Position numbers and translations under genes: made by a program
Source: Moniliophthora roreri
Taxonomy: Eukaryota; Basidiomycota; Agaricomycetes; Agaricales; Marasmiaceae
DNA: 64,000 bases
NCBI GenBank assembly: GCA_001466705.2
Contig: LATX02000194.1
Location: 310,001-374,000 of the forward strand
Direction of reading: 5' to 3'
Shown: positions 23,716 to 36,631 of the stretch, one piece after another
How positions within the stretch are numbered: the first letter of the stretch is position 1
Layout of the letters: each line of letters begins with the position of its first letter
The notes under the pieces: model-generated
What the model saw: the letters and a program-made list of their open reading frames with translations, nothing else
What the model was told of the DNA's origin: nothing
The model's database searches: none

Positions 23716-25339
23716 TCACAAATTCTCTACAGTCCCTACCTCCGAATCTAGCGTCACCATCCTCGCAATCGTCTGCACTCTCCACGTCTGCATAACATCC
23801 GTCTGCGTTTCGTATCGTTCATTAGCGGTTGCGTGTAGGTTTAACATAAGGCGACAGAGCATCGCTGCTGATACACTGTGTTGTCGTTCGTAATTCAGAC
23901 TGACGGGTCAGGAAAAAAGGAATAGCATACACACCAGGTAGCAAATGCCGATTAACCACCGGTCATGAAAGGCTGCGTGGACTGGTATGAGTATCTAACT
24001 CTGAAAGTGGAGGTCAACGTACGCCAGATAACTGTGAGAATGTCAAAGATTCAGTCAAAATAGCGTTCAGAAAGAGACACAAGGATTCACCAAAAACGTC
24101 AAGATATTGGTCAAATTCGCCACCGCTATGACCCTGTCACATGCATCAGTTGCACCACGAAAGGGATGGCCAGCTAGGACCAAGAATACGAAGAACGTAC
24201 GCGAAGTACATCGCTCCATCCCTGAACATCAACGACAGCAATGTATCTGTACCAGTATTCAAACGCGAATAGGATGAAGCCTGAAGCCGAAGCTGGCACC
24301 GGCGCCAATACCAATACGTCCGATGCGCAGTAAGGAAGAATACGGCTGCGTCGTAGAAGAAAAGGACCATCCATATTCCTGCGATACCTGTTTTCTTTTC
24401 CATTCAGATTTGGTTTCGGGAAGTGAGAAGATGGACTTGCGGACTGATCTGTGCAAGAGGATGAGAAAAATGAGAATTGGGGGAGATGAGGGAGAAGGGC
24501 GTACGTCTTCCTTAAAGTAACCTCGTGACATCCATATTCAATAGGAAGCTGTATAGACTTTTGGCCAGTAAGTGCGTACTGCCACAGCCAGTAGTCGGTC
24601 TCAGAAAATGGAATGGAATGAATCGCGAAGGCTTACACCAGCTAATGCGACTGCCGTCACTGCAGTTATAGCATAGAGCACCAAGACCCGTTTATCACAT
24701 GCGTACAGGGCGTACAACCGGAGCGTCAGAAGCGCTGTGAGCATCAAGTTCAGGTAAGCGACTGATAGACGAAATGAAACAGAAACGCACAACAAACAGC
24801 TGCCTGTGAAACGAACAAGATGACTTGTCGGAAGAGGCTGTAGTGGCTGCAGACCTTGTCCATGTCAGTGAATATGTATCATGTCTACGGAAGGAGTTGT
24901 AACATACCTCGATACTCCAATTATCCAAACCCAAAAACGCCGTCACTATTAGGTTACTTGCAAGTGAAAAGTACCGGAAGGCAAGGAATAGGATGCTGCT
25001 CCGAGATTTGGGGTGTATCCAGATGAGTTCGAGTTCCTTCCCTGTGTCACGCGAACGTTAATCTGAAGGATGTATGTGGTGAGGATGAGGATGGGGTACC
25101 GAACGTGATGATATGATCCCAAAAGAGAATCGCTATAGTGGTAATGTCGCTTCAGCATCTCGATTTAGGATTGAAGGTTGCGGTACGAACAGATACTAAA
25201 GATTTGCAGCAGCCGTTGGATTTGACTATCAGCATCAGCATCATGTTTAGCAAGACAATCGCAAATGAGATTGACGAGATAGTACTCACTGATCCCGAAA
25301 ATAATTTTCAACTTGAGGCGAATTCCAGTCCCATTCCAT
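23716..25339 (-). pseudogene. DUF6533 copy D, one premature stop
   Basis: Start at 25339 (MEWDWNSPQVENYFRDQ) and ancestral stop at 23716. Nearly all family segments are intact: ILFWDHIITF, LELIWIHPKSRSSILFLAF, YSLFRQVILFVSQAAV, LTLRLYALYACDKRVLVLY, AGIWMVLFFYDAAVFFLTA and SLMFRDGAMYFA. In the PFMTGG segment a TAA (23952-23954) stands where copies A and B have a Leu codon, cutting off the last helix and about 55 residues. The intron after the 8-nt exon (24441-24448) uses a GC donor (GCAAGT). The 9-nt exon is 24023-24031. It might still make a shortened protein, so the pseudogene label is tentative. Confidence 0.65.
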
Positions 25340-26453
25340 GTCAAGCTTCAGAAGGAAATGTGCATGTTCTTACTTAAGAGTACACGAACAGTGAAACCCG
25401 CCAGAGTCAGGTTAACGTTTGCTGCTGTCACAGAATTAGTTGATCATCAAATGAGTTGAATTGTATCGGCATGACGTATAGGATGGTAAGTTAAGACGAA
25501 AGGTTAATCGGATTTGCGGTTCCAACTCGTTTGAAGCGCTTTATTGTCAAAGTCTGCGGGATGCGAGATACGAGAAGCAGTGAATCCAAGAGCGATGAAT
25601 GGAAAAGAGCTCGAATATCACACATGATGGACGTCTGAAATGAGATAGATTCGGAGCACCGCCTAGCTAAAAGATCCTATCAGAGCGTTGCCGGGCTGGC
25701 CTATATACTTTGGTTCGGATCAAACTCCCCGCTACCTCCACGCTGACACGCGGAGGATGTGCTTCAATTTAGTCTTTCCGACCCGATCGTGGACGACAAG
25801 GGAATCCACAGGCCTACGAAGGGAGAATCTCAGAAGCACAACCAACGTCTGAAGTCGACCAATTTTTTAGGCTCGTCCGGGGGTACCTACCTGACCCTAG
25901 GCCGGGGTTTCAATCTGGCGGAGCCTGCGAGGCAAAAACAGCACCTGGTGAATCTGGAGATGAAAGGCAATCGTTCAGCTAGAGAATTAGTACGCCCCAA
26001 CAAAGCCATCGTACTCAAGGCCTTGTCGATATCCCCAACTGCGATGTCTGTCGAGCTTTTCAGTGTTAAACTCGCGGACGAAGATAGGTAAGATGCGCCA
26101 AACACACTCACCCCAAGCTATCGATTTTTAAATAACTCTGGCCTGAAAATGGGGGAATCAGCTAGCCTGGCTCGCCACGCTTTCTCGAAGAAAAAAACAA
26201 TAGCTTTTTTTCTTTCAGGGAGAAAGGGAAATGCTGCTCAAGATCATGGGATATTCTGCAATGAGTCACCAGAAGTTAGAGTGTGTGTTCACGCAAAGCA
26301 TTAAACGCGAAACAAGTTCAAGTCGACGCGTCCAGGTACAACCACGTGTCGTCACAGCCACTCGCCAACCGAACACGCAGCACTGAGCATACCAACGTTA
26401 TCCTTTACCATTTCACTTTCTACTACCTGTAGTACCTTAGTTTCTCTCAAGTC
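25340..26453. other. Intergenic, no gene seen
   Basis: About 1.1 kb of divergent spacer between DUF6533 copy D and the DUF2015 gene. A plus open frame at 25759-26091 (110 codons) shows no domain, has no homologue I recognise, and was not called. Confidence 0.4.
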
Positions 26454-27113
26454 ATGTTAACCACACTCTCCGTCGTCGCTCTCATCCTCGCCATCCTCCT
26501 CCTCATCCACATCTACGTCAAACCATTTATCCCGATCCCTAATTCGTGGAGAGGGGGGGTTAGTGGTGCGTCTGAAACCTTTGTTACCGTTGCTTCTTAC
26601 TCATCAACTCGTTTCTTCCTTCTTTGCACTCAAAATCAATCACCGTTTGCGTCAACTGAAACTCGAACCAAAATCACAAACCTCTATCATAAAAGGCTAC
26701 ATGCCTCTACGGACATTTGCTGAGCAAGCCGCCTCTGGAATGTCTAGCAACACCTTTGATATTGAATCTGCTAATATCCGAGAAGGAGACTCTAGAATGG
26801 GACTGGATGAGGATGGTGTCAGGGAGGTTAGAGAGATTATGAGAAGAGAGAGAGTCGGGTGAGTGTCAATCATTGGTATACGCCCTTTCCTACCCTGCAA
26901 TTTTCTTTTTTTTTTTTTTTCCCCTTGACGCGAATCACCGCTAACATTGCGCCATCAGATTCGATCAAGCTCGTCTCATAAGACAAAACAGGATTTTGGC
27001 TGAGAACGGCATTGATCCCAGTGGTACGTTCCTTCCTTCTGCTCTTCTCATGCTTTCTCACTTTGAAGCCTGCAGGTATGCCTCTAGACTCAAAGGCTGT
27101 TACGAGGCTGTAG
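26454..27113 (+). CDS. DUF2015 small membrane-anchored fungal protein
   Basis: Four exons, 26454-26565, 26696-26858, 26959-27023 and 27076-27113, give 125 residues in perfect frame. An N-terminal hydrophobic anchor (about residues 4-25) is followed by the fungal DUF2015 signature: SGMSSNTFDIESANIREGDS, RMGLDEDGVREVREIM, ERVGFDQARLIRQNR and NGIDPSGMPLDSKAV. Size (about 120 residues) and order fit the family, whose function is not established. The first intron uses donor GTGCGT at 26566 and the AG at 26694-26695, required to keep frame. Confidence 0.85.
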
Positions 27114-27471
27114 CTTTGATCTGGTTACTATTGGACATTTTCCTTCCTTCCTTCCTTCGATGCTGTGACGCTCATTTCGGGATCATGTTGTACAGTAAAT
27201 TGCGTTATCTATCTATTTGAATGCTTGGTGCACCGGTTACTGACATCGCAACTCACTCGTGAATATTCGGGATTTTGCTTGTCGCGACGTCATGTATGTC
27301 CTTATGTCGTGATTATGGTTTGCTCCCGGATCGCCTCGCTCTCTCTAGAAAATCAGTCACGCAATGTCATGTCGCATACAAAGTCGGAAATCTGAATAAT
27401 TCGAATACAGTACAAGACTACAAAAAGTACATACAGGTATCGTGTTTCTACTTTTCTCGATCATGTACTGA
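27114..27471. other. Convergent 3' spacer
   Basis: About 360 bp between the DUF2015 and terpene synthase stops. It should hold both 3' UTRs; no gene seen. Confidence 0.5.
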
Positions 27472-28661
27472 TCAAGACAATATTTCTCCGAGACGATATC
27501 TCTCCAGCACAACATGGAATGTTCTGTTATTGCATTGGTCATCAACTATCGCTCAGCTCGGAGGAAATGTCGACTTACAGGTAACCATTGACGAAACCTT
27601 TCCAAGCTTCGAGCTCTGGTCCTTCCAACGTCGCGCAAATCCGTTCATACATGCTAATAAGCTCCTCCGCGACATCTTGGTGGGTCTGAATCGCAGACTT
27701 CCCTCTCGTGAAAGCGCGGGCATAGATGTAATTGTTCGTTTCTCCAGTAAGGTTCTCTTTGTAGAATCTAACCAAGGAGTCAGCTTTTTTGACAATCTAG
27801 TGGGCTGAGACTGCGACGTACGATAATATATCGTTGGTGAGTTCGATAAACTTGTTTGCGTCCCCTATGATTTGGATGTAGGCCGATAATTGGTGGTCCA
27901 AGTGTTTTGAAAAGATCGCGTACGAGTAAGCGGCCGCAACACCCGTCTTTGAACGCAGATAGTCTGGCCAGGATACTGCTGTTCTCCGGATCTTCATAGA
28001 GCCGAGTTCTTCATTTCCTTCTATCGCGCAAGCGGTAACAAACTCCATACAGCAAGTTACGATCAAATTGGCCGAGATGGGTTCCCATAAACGGTAAGCA
28101 TCAACGAGGAGACGTCGGAACTCGACCATAATGTCCGAGTCCGCATCATTCGTAATCAAATTCCTTTGAAAAGCTGCCAGAGACGAAGGCATTCTTTGCG
28201 TCATATCATCAAAGTAAATTGCCCAACTGTAGAAAGATGTTAGCTACTTTGGACCAACTCGGCGAATGCATTGAGCATACGTTGTGAGCCGCGCAATGTA
28301 TAGCTGGACTTGGAGGTCATGGCTTGAATAGCACAACTGTTGGTGAAAGGGTTAGGACAGGTGTCGGTGCAGAATTGGCAGGGCTATAGGTACTTGCCTG
28401 AGCGATGGCTACAGCAGGGATGACTGTGATGTCGAGCCATTCAGAGGAACGAGCACCGTGGTGCTGGACGTGTCGTGCAAAGTCACCGCGAACGGTTTTC
28501 TCGAGGTATCGGCGATCCTCTTGAGACACCGGGGTCTCTGAATAGTGTAGCCGGTCGAGGAAACCACGAATGGTGGATACCACCTGATTGATGGATTCTG
28601 CAGAGGTACCCGTGTTGATGTTGGAGGACATTGAGATGGCTAGAAAAGAGGAAGATGGCAA
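27472..28661 (-). CDS. Trichodiene-synthase-like terpene synthase
   Basis: Class I terpene cyclase of the TRI5-like family, expected to ionise farnesyl diphosphate and cyclise it. Exons: 28398-28661, 28281-28336, 27822-28226, 27579-27767, 27472-27523, giving 321 residues, typical for basidiomycete members. The first metal-binding motif is FDDMTQ (Asp113, Asp114), a variant of DDxxD. The second, NDILSFYKE (residues 238-246), is a canonical NSE triad and is split by an intron. The C-terminal FHVVLERYRL also fits the family. Intron 1 has a GC donor (GCAAGT). No P450 or other tailoring gene is next to it, so this is not a visible biosynthetic cluster. The product cannot be predicted. An alternative start is Met at 28631. 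Confidence 0.9.
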
Positions 28662-31642
28662 AGGTGAGGAAAGGGACGAGTGAAGGACGAGAGCTGCATG
28701 TAGGTGAGTATTTAAAGCAATCCCAAGACCGGAGTCTTAGACGCTGTTGCCGACCTCAAAAACGTAATGGTCGACTTGCCATAAGGATTTATAATCCGGG
28801 ATCCCGGAATTTATTTTTTTTGCCTACCAATTTCACATACAAATCATGTGTGACGTTTGGAACAAGGTATAAGTCTAAGGGTCTCTACTCCATACAAGTC
28901 TAGACTGGTGAAGGGAACTGGTAGGGTACAAGTGAGTCGGCGCATGTCTCAGTTGGTGGTACATTCTCATTGCAGGTAACAAAATCATCTCGCACCTTGA
29001 GTTCTATCTAAAACCATCTCATCAATTGAACACGAAATACCCTGTACTACTTACAAAAAGTCCACGCGCTAGATGGAAAATACTCCTGGGGTAAGCTGCC
29101 TTTGCATCTCGACGAGGGTCCACCGAGTCGTTTTAGAACACAGTTTTGATTTCAAATCCCGTTGTTGCAAAACTCGGCTACATAATGCAGAGAATTGCTC
29201 GATTTTTTTTGCAATTAATCTTTTACGGAAAGTCAAGCATTGAATGCCGTGGTGAATAGCGTGTCTGTCGGAAAACTCCTATCACATCGTCGTGAAAGAG
29301 GTGGTCTGATCTAGCTGTGCAAGTTGCATCAATTGCTATGTACATTCCTAGATCTTTATTCGCATACCGATTCGTACCCACAATTGTAGACTGCAGCTGA
29401 GTAATTTTTGGACCAAGGTATTCACTGCTCTGCAGGTCGGAGAAACTTTGGTGCATTGCGAAAATGCCAGTGTGCGAAGGTACCGACCTGATAACATTTG
29501 AGTGAGCGAATGAGCGACAGACGGGGGGAGGCTAGGAGCCGGTGGCTGAATAGATTTTTTGTTATGGAGATTGGAGTGGGAAGGTGCAAAAGCTCTGGGA
29601 GTTTTGGCGGCCGCGATGACCCCGCTACGGCTTGTGGCTATGCATATGTCTTCCACTCATTGCAAGAACACAACTCACCGTCTCTCCAAGGCTGACTTCA
29701 TCGCTTACAAGTTCATACAGAATCTATTTTCCTAGGACAACACCGACCTCGTTCAATATGCTGTCCAAATCAGGAGACTAGCCGTTATTCAAGCTGAGGA
29801 CTTCACTACGATATCGATATAGTGAAAGGTACAATTACCAGCGAGTGCGTATCGTCCGTAGTGCTCGGATAAACTCTTGTGAACTCATCAGACTCTGAGA
29901 TCTGGGTAGGCACATTCGGCTGCGGAACGAGAACCTTAAATACTTTTCTCCGTAACTTAAACTTAGAGCACTGGGGAAACAAGACGGTCCTTGTTAGGAA
30001 TCCGGATGACATTCAGTTCTCCGATGCCGACATCGGGCGTCACATACTAGTTGTCCATCGATTACCATTTTTGTCAATGATGTCGATCACAGTAATCGAA
30101 AGAACAAATCAACCTCCAACTTTATCCAACCTGAGGCCTGACGCTTGAGGACCAGTCGCTCCTTCGTTTTCGGGAATTCAATACAACATCGCATTCATCT
30201 GCCCTTCATTTATCACCAGTGATGTTTATTACCGACAAATCTATCCAACAAGCCAATGCTCGGTTCCAGGAACCCAGGCGAGGACACTCCTAAACACCAT
30301 CCATCTATGAGGTTCCTTACTTTGACGACAGACTTCCAGTGATGACCTATTAGCGGAGACGCCAAACTTTGAACTCCCTCGACAGGACTGGATATATTTT
30401 CGGGGGAAGCCATCATACCGATTAAGCCTCTAATGTGGCCGTGAAACTATCAATTATTGCGACATTGAGAATGTACCTGGGATAATTTTGTCCCGGGTCA
30501 ATCCACGAGGCGGCGGCAGAAGCCTCAATCTGGACTAGCTTCAGTAGTACTGGATATTGATCACCGGAGGGTTAGACACACCAAGTACTCAGGCCTCAGG
30601 CTCGGAAACTCGCAGAACGCCATACTGTCGAGTGCCACATGCTTTCGGAATGTCATTCAAGTTGGAGCTTGCGGAGCGAGCCTACTACTATAATCTCATT
30701 CTGAAACAGGATTGCCGACTTACACTAGGATTGTCAATAGCAAGATTTGCGATGGTGTCGCACACGATAGTTCAAGTGATCTCCCTCGAGAACGGGATTC
30801 CCAACTGAGTTACTGGCATGAAGTCGTCGATAGCAAGATCTGCGATAGCGTCGCGTACGGTAGTAGTGTGTAAGTCATCTTACTGCTTTCACTGAATGGA
30901 GAACCTGGGAAATGTGAGACCAGTCTTCGCGACGACCAAGAAGACTCTTGTGAAGTCTAGCCACGTAATCTCGAGTGTTCAGAGATTCAGTAACGTTGCA
31001 TTCCGGCACTTTTCAAGTGTACGTTGACTTGACACCAGTAATTTCGCAAGCTCACTCCGGGTGAACAGCACTGTCATTTATCAATTAGCATATCAGTGAG
31101 AAGCCATCATGCAAGTTTGCTTTTTCTGCTCCGAGACCGGACCAGTGAAGGGATGTCAATACACCTGTGAGTACTCAGGACACGTAACGAGTAGTGAGCG
31201 ATAGGGAGATTGAACGTCTGAAGCTTGGTTCGGTCCGGTCGAGTCCCAACACGCTGCATCTGCGGGGAAGTCGGCTTTGCAAACCGTGGCAATAACGAGG
31301 CAAGCACCTGTGCCCTTTGGTCCAAATTTATGAAGCCGAAACAGTACTTGAAGAGCTGTAGAAGTGTTGGCGATTTTCCCAAAAGAAGTATGCACCAAAA
31401 TGCATATTTGACGGCCGTAATCCGGTGTCGTGAAGCGAATAGTTACAGTCAGAATGACGATTCATGCACATAGAAAGCGCTCGACTAGAGCTGTAACCAT
31501 TCTCGTTCCCTTGGTATACAATGACAATGGATGACAGTTCTAGGATCGTGAAAGCACATGTGACAGCATGAGTGCTAGAATAGTAAATTCACAGTAACAA
31601 AGTTAGAGGTATAAGGTAGCAGTTCCAAACGTACATGATGAA
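28662..31642. other. 3-kb intergenic region
   Basis: No coding region supported. Contains a diverged 39-bp direct repeat (30733-30771 and 30826-30864) whose differences are all transitions, which hints at a mutated mobile-element remnant. The terpene synthase promoter should lie at the left end. Confidence 0.4.
30733..30864. repeat. Diverged 39-bp direct repeat
   Basis: Two copies, 30733-30771 and 30826-30864, both of the form GTCRATAGCAAGATYTGCGA followed by a similar half. The few differences are C/T and G/A. Origin unknown. Confidence 0.5.
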
Positions 31643-33844
31643 TCAACGTTCAGATAATGTCCTGCTGGAGCTACTGGCACCCGAGCCGGTAGCACCTTCT
31701 CTCAGAGCTGTAAGGCCAGGAAAGCTCTCGGGTATAGCCCAGGCTTGTTGTTCCCATTTCCACATCCTTTCTTCTCTCTCGCCCTCTTCTTCGAATAACC
31801 TACATGCCTCCACGAGCTTCCTCAGCTCCTTCACGTGCGGTTTCTTCAGCTGGGGTCTCGGAGTGTTGGTGCGTTTCGTTGGTGAAGCAGGAGGTGAAGG
31901 AGGCGGAGGTAAATTGGCCTTGGTCATCACCCTGACTTGCTTGATGTAAGGTCGAGTTTCCTCAATTGATAGACGAGGTCGTCGACGTCGAGGTTGAGAT
32001 GGAGGTGTCGATGGAGGTGTAAATGAAGGCGATCTAGTTGCAGAGGGCGTAGCAGGTGCTTTGCCTTTGTCTCCTGTGTCTTCCTCGTCGGAAGGCACAG
32101 CTAGAAGGGCTTCTACCACTTCTTCCTCATCCTCTTCATCATCACTACCTTCGTCCTCGTCAAGACCATAAACTGGGGGGTGCAGCTCTTCATCGCTGGA
32201 ACTCGAGCTTTCACTAGAGCTAACGGAATCGTACTCGCTTCCTTCGCTACTCTCCTCGTCACTATCGCTATACTCGTCCTCTAAATCAAGAGGTGGCGGC
32301 AACTCTCCCAGTACTCCGCCAGTGCAGTCCTCCAGTCGGACACCAAGAGCATAGCACTGGTCGTACCATCTCTCCCAGCGAGCCATGCCATCCGATGTAG
32401 CACTTCCTGGATGATTCAGCACCGCAGAAGCTTCGGCGAACAAGGCTGCCCAACCAGTGCCGCTCTCCCGATTACTACCTCCAGCAGTAGCGCTAGGATC
32501 TCCTTCAGCAACTTGAGAAGCCGAACTCGGACCACCATTCCTCTCCAACTCTCTAAGAACATGCTCACTCCCAACTCTGACCCGACGAAGCGCAGAAAAA
32601 TGCTCTCTCGTCAACGCCGCAAAGTTGTGATCATTCGAACGGCGACTGTAAATCTCTGAGTGTCGACCTCCGGAGTTGAACGCGTAATCCAACCCATGTA
32701 AGAGGATCGTATGGATATGCTGATGAGGGGTGTTCGTCATATGACTTGGAGTAGCGATACCTGCTGCCAATGGCTGCGGTCCGGCTTCCAGTCGCCAGTC
32801 GGCGTTGAAACCAAACATGCGAAGATTTTTGCACGTGTCGAGGATCTTGGGTACGTCCAGTGGTCGACCGCTCGGCGTGTTCAGGTCTAAGAACCATAGG
32901 CCACCATTCGTGTCTCCGTCGGATTGTTCGTGCAAGGCTGTGAGGAAGCCTACGAAATCGGGCATGATTTCGTTGTTTCGACTAAACGTGATGTGTACAG
33001 AAAGGACGCGGAGTTCTTTCATTGTCCAACCACTCATCTGGTCAAGCAGTACCTCTACTCGACCTGCGAGGCTGAGCTGACGGAGCTTGCGCATTTCGAT
33101 TCCAAGGCCAGAAGCCGTTCCTAGTTTGACTTCCTCATCTTCTTTCAGAGGAGGTTCTAGGTGCAGATTTGCGACCTGTAAATTATGTCGAAGTGAATCC
33201 AAGGTCCATATGAGATGGGAGAGAGATTCGTAGGATACGTTCGTCAGACTGAGGGTATGCAGCGTCTTCTTGATTCTGGTTGTCGAAAGACTGTCCGCAA
33301 TACTAGAAAATGATGACGGTGTTGATATAATCAGGATTTCGAGATTTGTGGTATGAGAGAGAAGAGTCGAAAGAGTTTCCGATGCTGACTGGTTCCCTTC
33401 GCCGTGTCCGATATGAATCCGTTTCGTATGCCATCCAAGGCCACGTTGTTCTCCCTCCGATGCAATATCCTTGAATTCCAAGTTCTGCATACGTTTTGGG
33501 TCGCTGAAAAACATACATCGATACAGAAACGGTCTGACGAGCGCTCTGAAGCGGCTACATGACCATGAAAGAGCCTATGAAAGGTATCAGCCAATCGAGT
33601 CAGGGTTGCCATCCAGAGTTCGCACCATTTTGACTTTCCAAGCCTCTCTCTGCACAACATCCAGGGCTTCTTCTGGTGACCTAAGCTTCCATTCCCTACT
33701 TCCTTCCTCCGAATCTTCATGTATGTACCAGGCATAATCGGACATTGCGGTAGGCAATGCGGGTTGCAGTAATACGTCTTCATCTGTTGCGTACTCAAAT
33801 ATGTGGAGCCACAGCTCGTCCGGAAGCATGGTGATGGAGATCAT
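31643..33844 (-). CDS. F-box-like protein with acidic C-terminal tail
   Basis: Two exons, 33626-33844 and 31643-33574, give 716 residues in frame. An F-box-like helix pair is at the N-terminus (MLPDELWLHIFEYATDE), continued across the intron as WKVKM|ALSWSCSRFRALVRPFLY. The middle has regularly spaced Leu-rich segments (for example TLSLTNVSYESLSHLIW and LRQLSLAGRV), as in LRR-type substrate receptors. The last 220 residues are disordered: acidic Asp/Glu/Ser runs, then a Pro-rich basic part. Likely an SCF ubiquitin-ligase adaptor, by family; the substrate is unknown. Agaricomycetes have very many such genes. Confidence 0.8.
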
Positions 33845-35429
33845 GGTGGTTGGGAGAGCGTTGAGCTCATGTTGATTGCATGTTGATGTTCGGACTGTTT
33901 CGTTTGATCGATATAAACGAGCACGTGAGCGCTACCTTCGCGACGTCGCGTGTTCTGGCTTCATTAAATGCACATACACAAGAGTTCAACGTTCAGGCTC
34001 TAACCGGTGAGACATGACAATTATGTGATGAATTCGAAAGGAGCCTGGTTTCCCGTGCGGCCTGGCACCACTCGTCCTGAATTATCGCGTGGCTATTCGA
34101 TTTCTTTCCAACTCGGAACAGCTGATGTTTCCAACCCATTCTCAATCTTCCGACACGAGGGGTATAACTTGGGATTTGGTAGGGCGGAAATACATCGAGC
34201 TCGCGCACAAGGTCCGTACCTCACGAGCTCAGTTCAACAGTTGAATTTTAAACCCCAGGCCAGATCACGATCAATGTTACTGAAAGAAAACTGATCTTCA
34301 TCTTGACAGGTACTGTACATTCGAATCCTACGTTCCAGCTTCACACTCAATCTCCATAAGCATAAGCTCATATTACGTGGCAAAGTGTTGAAAGTCGCAG
34401 AGGGCATCTGATCGACACGAAAACCAAATACAGTGTTAAAATAGCACTGGATTATCCCAAGCAAGAGTATATAATATTCCTCGAACGCTAGCCTACACAG
34501 CGACGTGCTTGATCACATCTCTCCTTATCTGCACCGTAGTTCACGAATGGAAGAACTTTCGGATTTGAGTGAAGGTCATGTTCAAGGGCAGTGAGTTACT
34601 TTCCGCACTGCTCGTGACCAAGACATTTGATGTTCACCTTTATTTACAGCAGCGTCCAATCGCAGAACCTTGCTGCAGGTTTTTGGCTTTCTCGGTTCTA
34701 GCCTCCCACCGATCGTCAATCCTCAGGCATTCTCTGCTGGGATCAGCTCATCACATTCGGTGAGCTCGGCACTGGCATCCAAAGCTTGGAGGTACTCAAT
34801 CTGCACATCTGGTAGACTCGGAAGTTCAGTGCATCTGGATGAGCCAAAAATCGCGGAGCGGCGTCATACCTCTCTTGTTCAGGTACCTCAACCTGGCAAG
34901 CAATATAGTTAGTATAAGTCCTGTCATTCTACCCTTTGGGGCCAAAGGTACTCCCTGTTATCCTTCCTCGTGATCCACAATACTGACTTTCCTCTAGTAA
35001 CGTAGAGGTAAGTCTACCAGGATGCTGGCTCCAAACCAAAACCCTCATACCAGGGACTGTCAGCTGCCATCAAGCTAGCTCGTATCGTTAAGTCCAACTT
35101 CCTCTTGTCCCAATGCGCGCTCGTGTCCCGCTTTACTGGTTCTGATTCCAGCAATACTGTAGCTTTGTTGATTCTCCATACATACGCCCTATATTGCGCC
35201 GTTAAGCGAATTTTGTGGTTTTTGGTGCAACCACCGTCGTCGTGGCCGCACTAGCTGGTGTATGTTTGCCTGCGAGTATTGTTGGGAGGCTGCCCTGCTG
35301 ATCTTTTGAATAGTATATACTAGCTGGACATAGATCAAGTGCTCCCGTTGCAAGTAGGTACGCTTAATGTTTGCATCCTTGAAGAGTAAGATTGTACACA
35401 GGAGGAAACTCACCGGGTTCGAAAACAAT

Positions 35430-35765
35430 CAGTTAGACAGAACAATAAATAAATAGTGGCTGTCACAGTACGGTTCAAAGCATGTTTCAGGGCCTGATTC
35501 AAAAATCATTTATTTGAAACGGGCATAAATCGTCGATTCACTTCTGGGATGGAAAACGGAACTTTGGTCTGGAAAGAATTGAATCGCGTTTCAAACAGTG
35601 CGAACGACTCTGGAATCGTTTTCAAAACTCGACTCAAATCTTTGTGATTCTGAATTGCCACTGTAGTCGATACTAATTATACGTTTCACCAGAAACGTGC
35701 GGTAATCACATTTCAGTCATTTGTGCAGATTGCTTTCCTCAACCTGGATCCAGAGTGCCTGCCGA
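35430..35765. repeat. Dispersed repeat, copy 1
   Basis: Shares ordered short blocks with 42141-42290: a GACAGAACAAT block, then CCAGAAACGTGCG, then CATTTCAGTCATTTGTGC (CATTTTAGTCGTTTGTGC in the other copy) and CTCAACC…CAGAG. Order and orientation are kept while spacing differs, as in a decayed non-autonomous element. No terminal repeats or flanking duplication were defined. Confidence 0.4.
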
Positions 35766-36555
35766 GATCGATGTTCATGACTAGCCTCGTAACCACGGCG
35801 TTCTACCTTGACCCTTTTCTGAGTGGAGGGAATGGCGAGCGTGACACATCAGGTACAAACAAACTCACCGGCGAACAATCAGCTTCTTCGAAACCTCAAC
35901 CGTATTCAGTGCCATATACCGTTGGACCATAGGTACAGCAGTGTTGCTAAAGTCATTCCCGCGGTCTCAGGCCATTTTCTTGACGCTGCGCCTATAGACC
36001 AAGGCCACACATTCAGAATATCACTTCAACGTCGAGCAAAGAGGAAGAAACTCGTGGATAGAGTGCACGAAAAACATGGAGAGGATTACCCATCCGGCAG
36101 ACCCTAACGCATAGTAAACGTTCGCATATGGCACAAATGATTTTCCGAAAAGTGGACGTACCTAGGTTGGAGAAGAAATCAAGCGGCATTGGAATGCGAA
36201 GTGAGTCGTAACGTTTTGGTCCGATACGACCTGACCTAATTGTCATTCCGCTCCAGATCTCAATCATCGATTCGAAATGACACTCGACATGGGTTCAAAA
36301 TCCTCCAGAAGCGAGGCGGGACTTGCTCTAGTTCTTGAAGAAGTGAACTGAAGAAATCTCAAGTTCGAATTGGCATGCTGGCAAAGACGAAGCGTTCAAT
36401 TATCCCGGTTCTCGTTGAAAATACTATTTAAAATACCCAGGACAGTTGTTGATTGGGTCCGATTGCGGGTAGTTTCAGACGCTAGCAGCAACAGATATCC
36501 GATATCATGAACTAAATGGAAGGGTGGAAGGCACCCGGCTGAATGTTTGAAAACA

Positions 36556-36578
36556 CTTCCGCTGTCCGACACTATATA
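36556..36578 (+). promoter_or_regulatory. TATA-containing promoter box shared by two CFEM genes
   Basis: TTCCGCTGTCCGACACTATA and a further T lie about 55 bp before the start of the three-domain CFEM gene. The same sequence with one change occurs upstream of the two-domain CFEM gene on minus (46469-46489). It combines a likely TATA box with an upstream conserved block. Confidence 0.6.
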
Positions 36579-36631
36579 GGCGATGAAACGTTTCCTCCCT
36601 TTGGGCTCCTTCCCTTCTTCTGCCATTCAAC

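Larger units (their letters stand above)
33845..36631. other. 2.8-kb intergenic region
   Basis: No gene recognised. It should hold the promoters of the divergent F-box and three-domain CFEM genes. The section 35430-35765 resembles part of 42141-42290 (see the repeat entry). Confidence 0.45.

Noticed and set aside
25759..26091. Plus-strand 110-codon gene
   Set aside because: No domain, no splice partners, and a minus frame overlaps it equally well.
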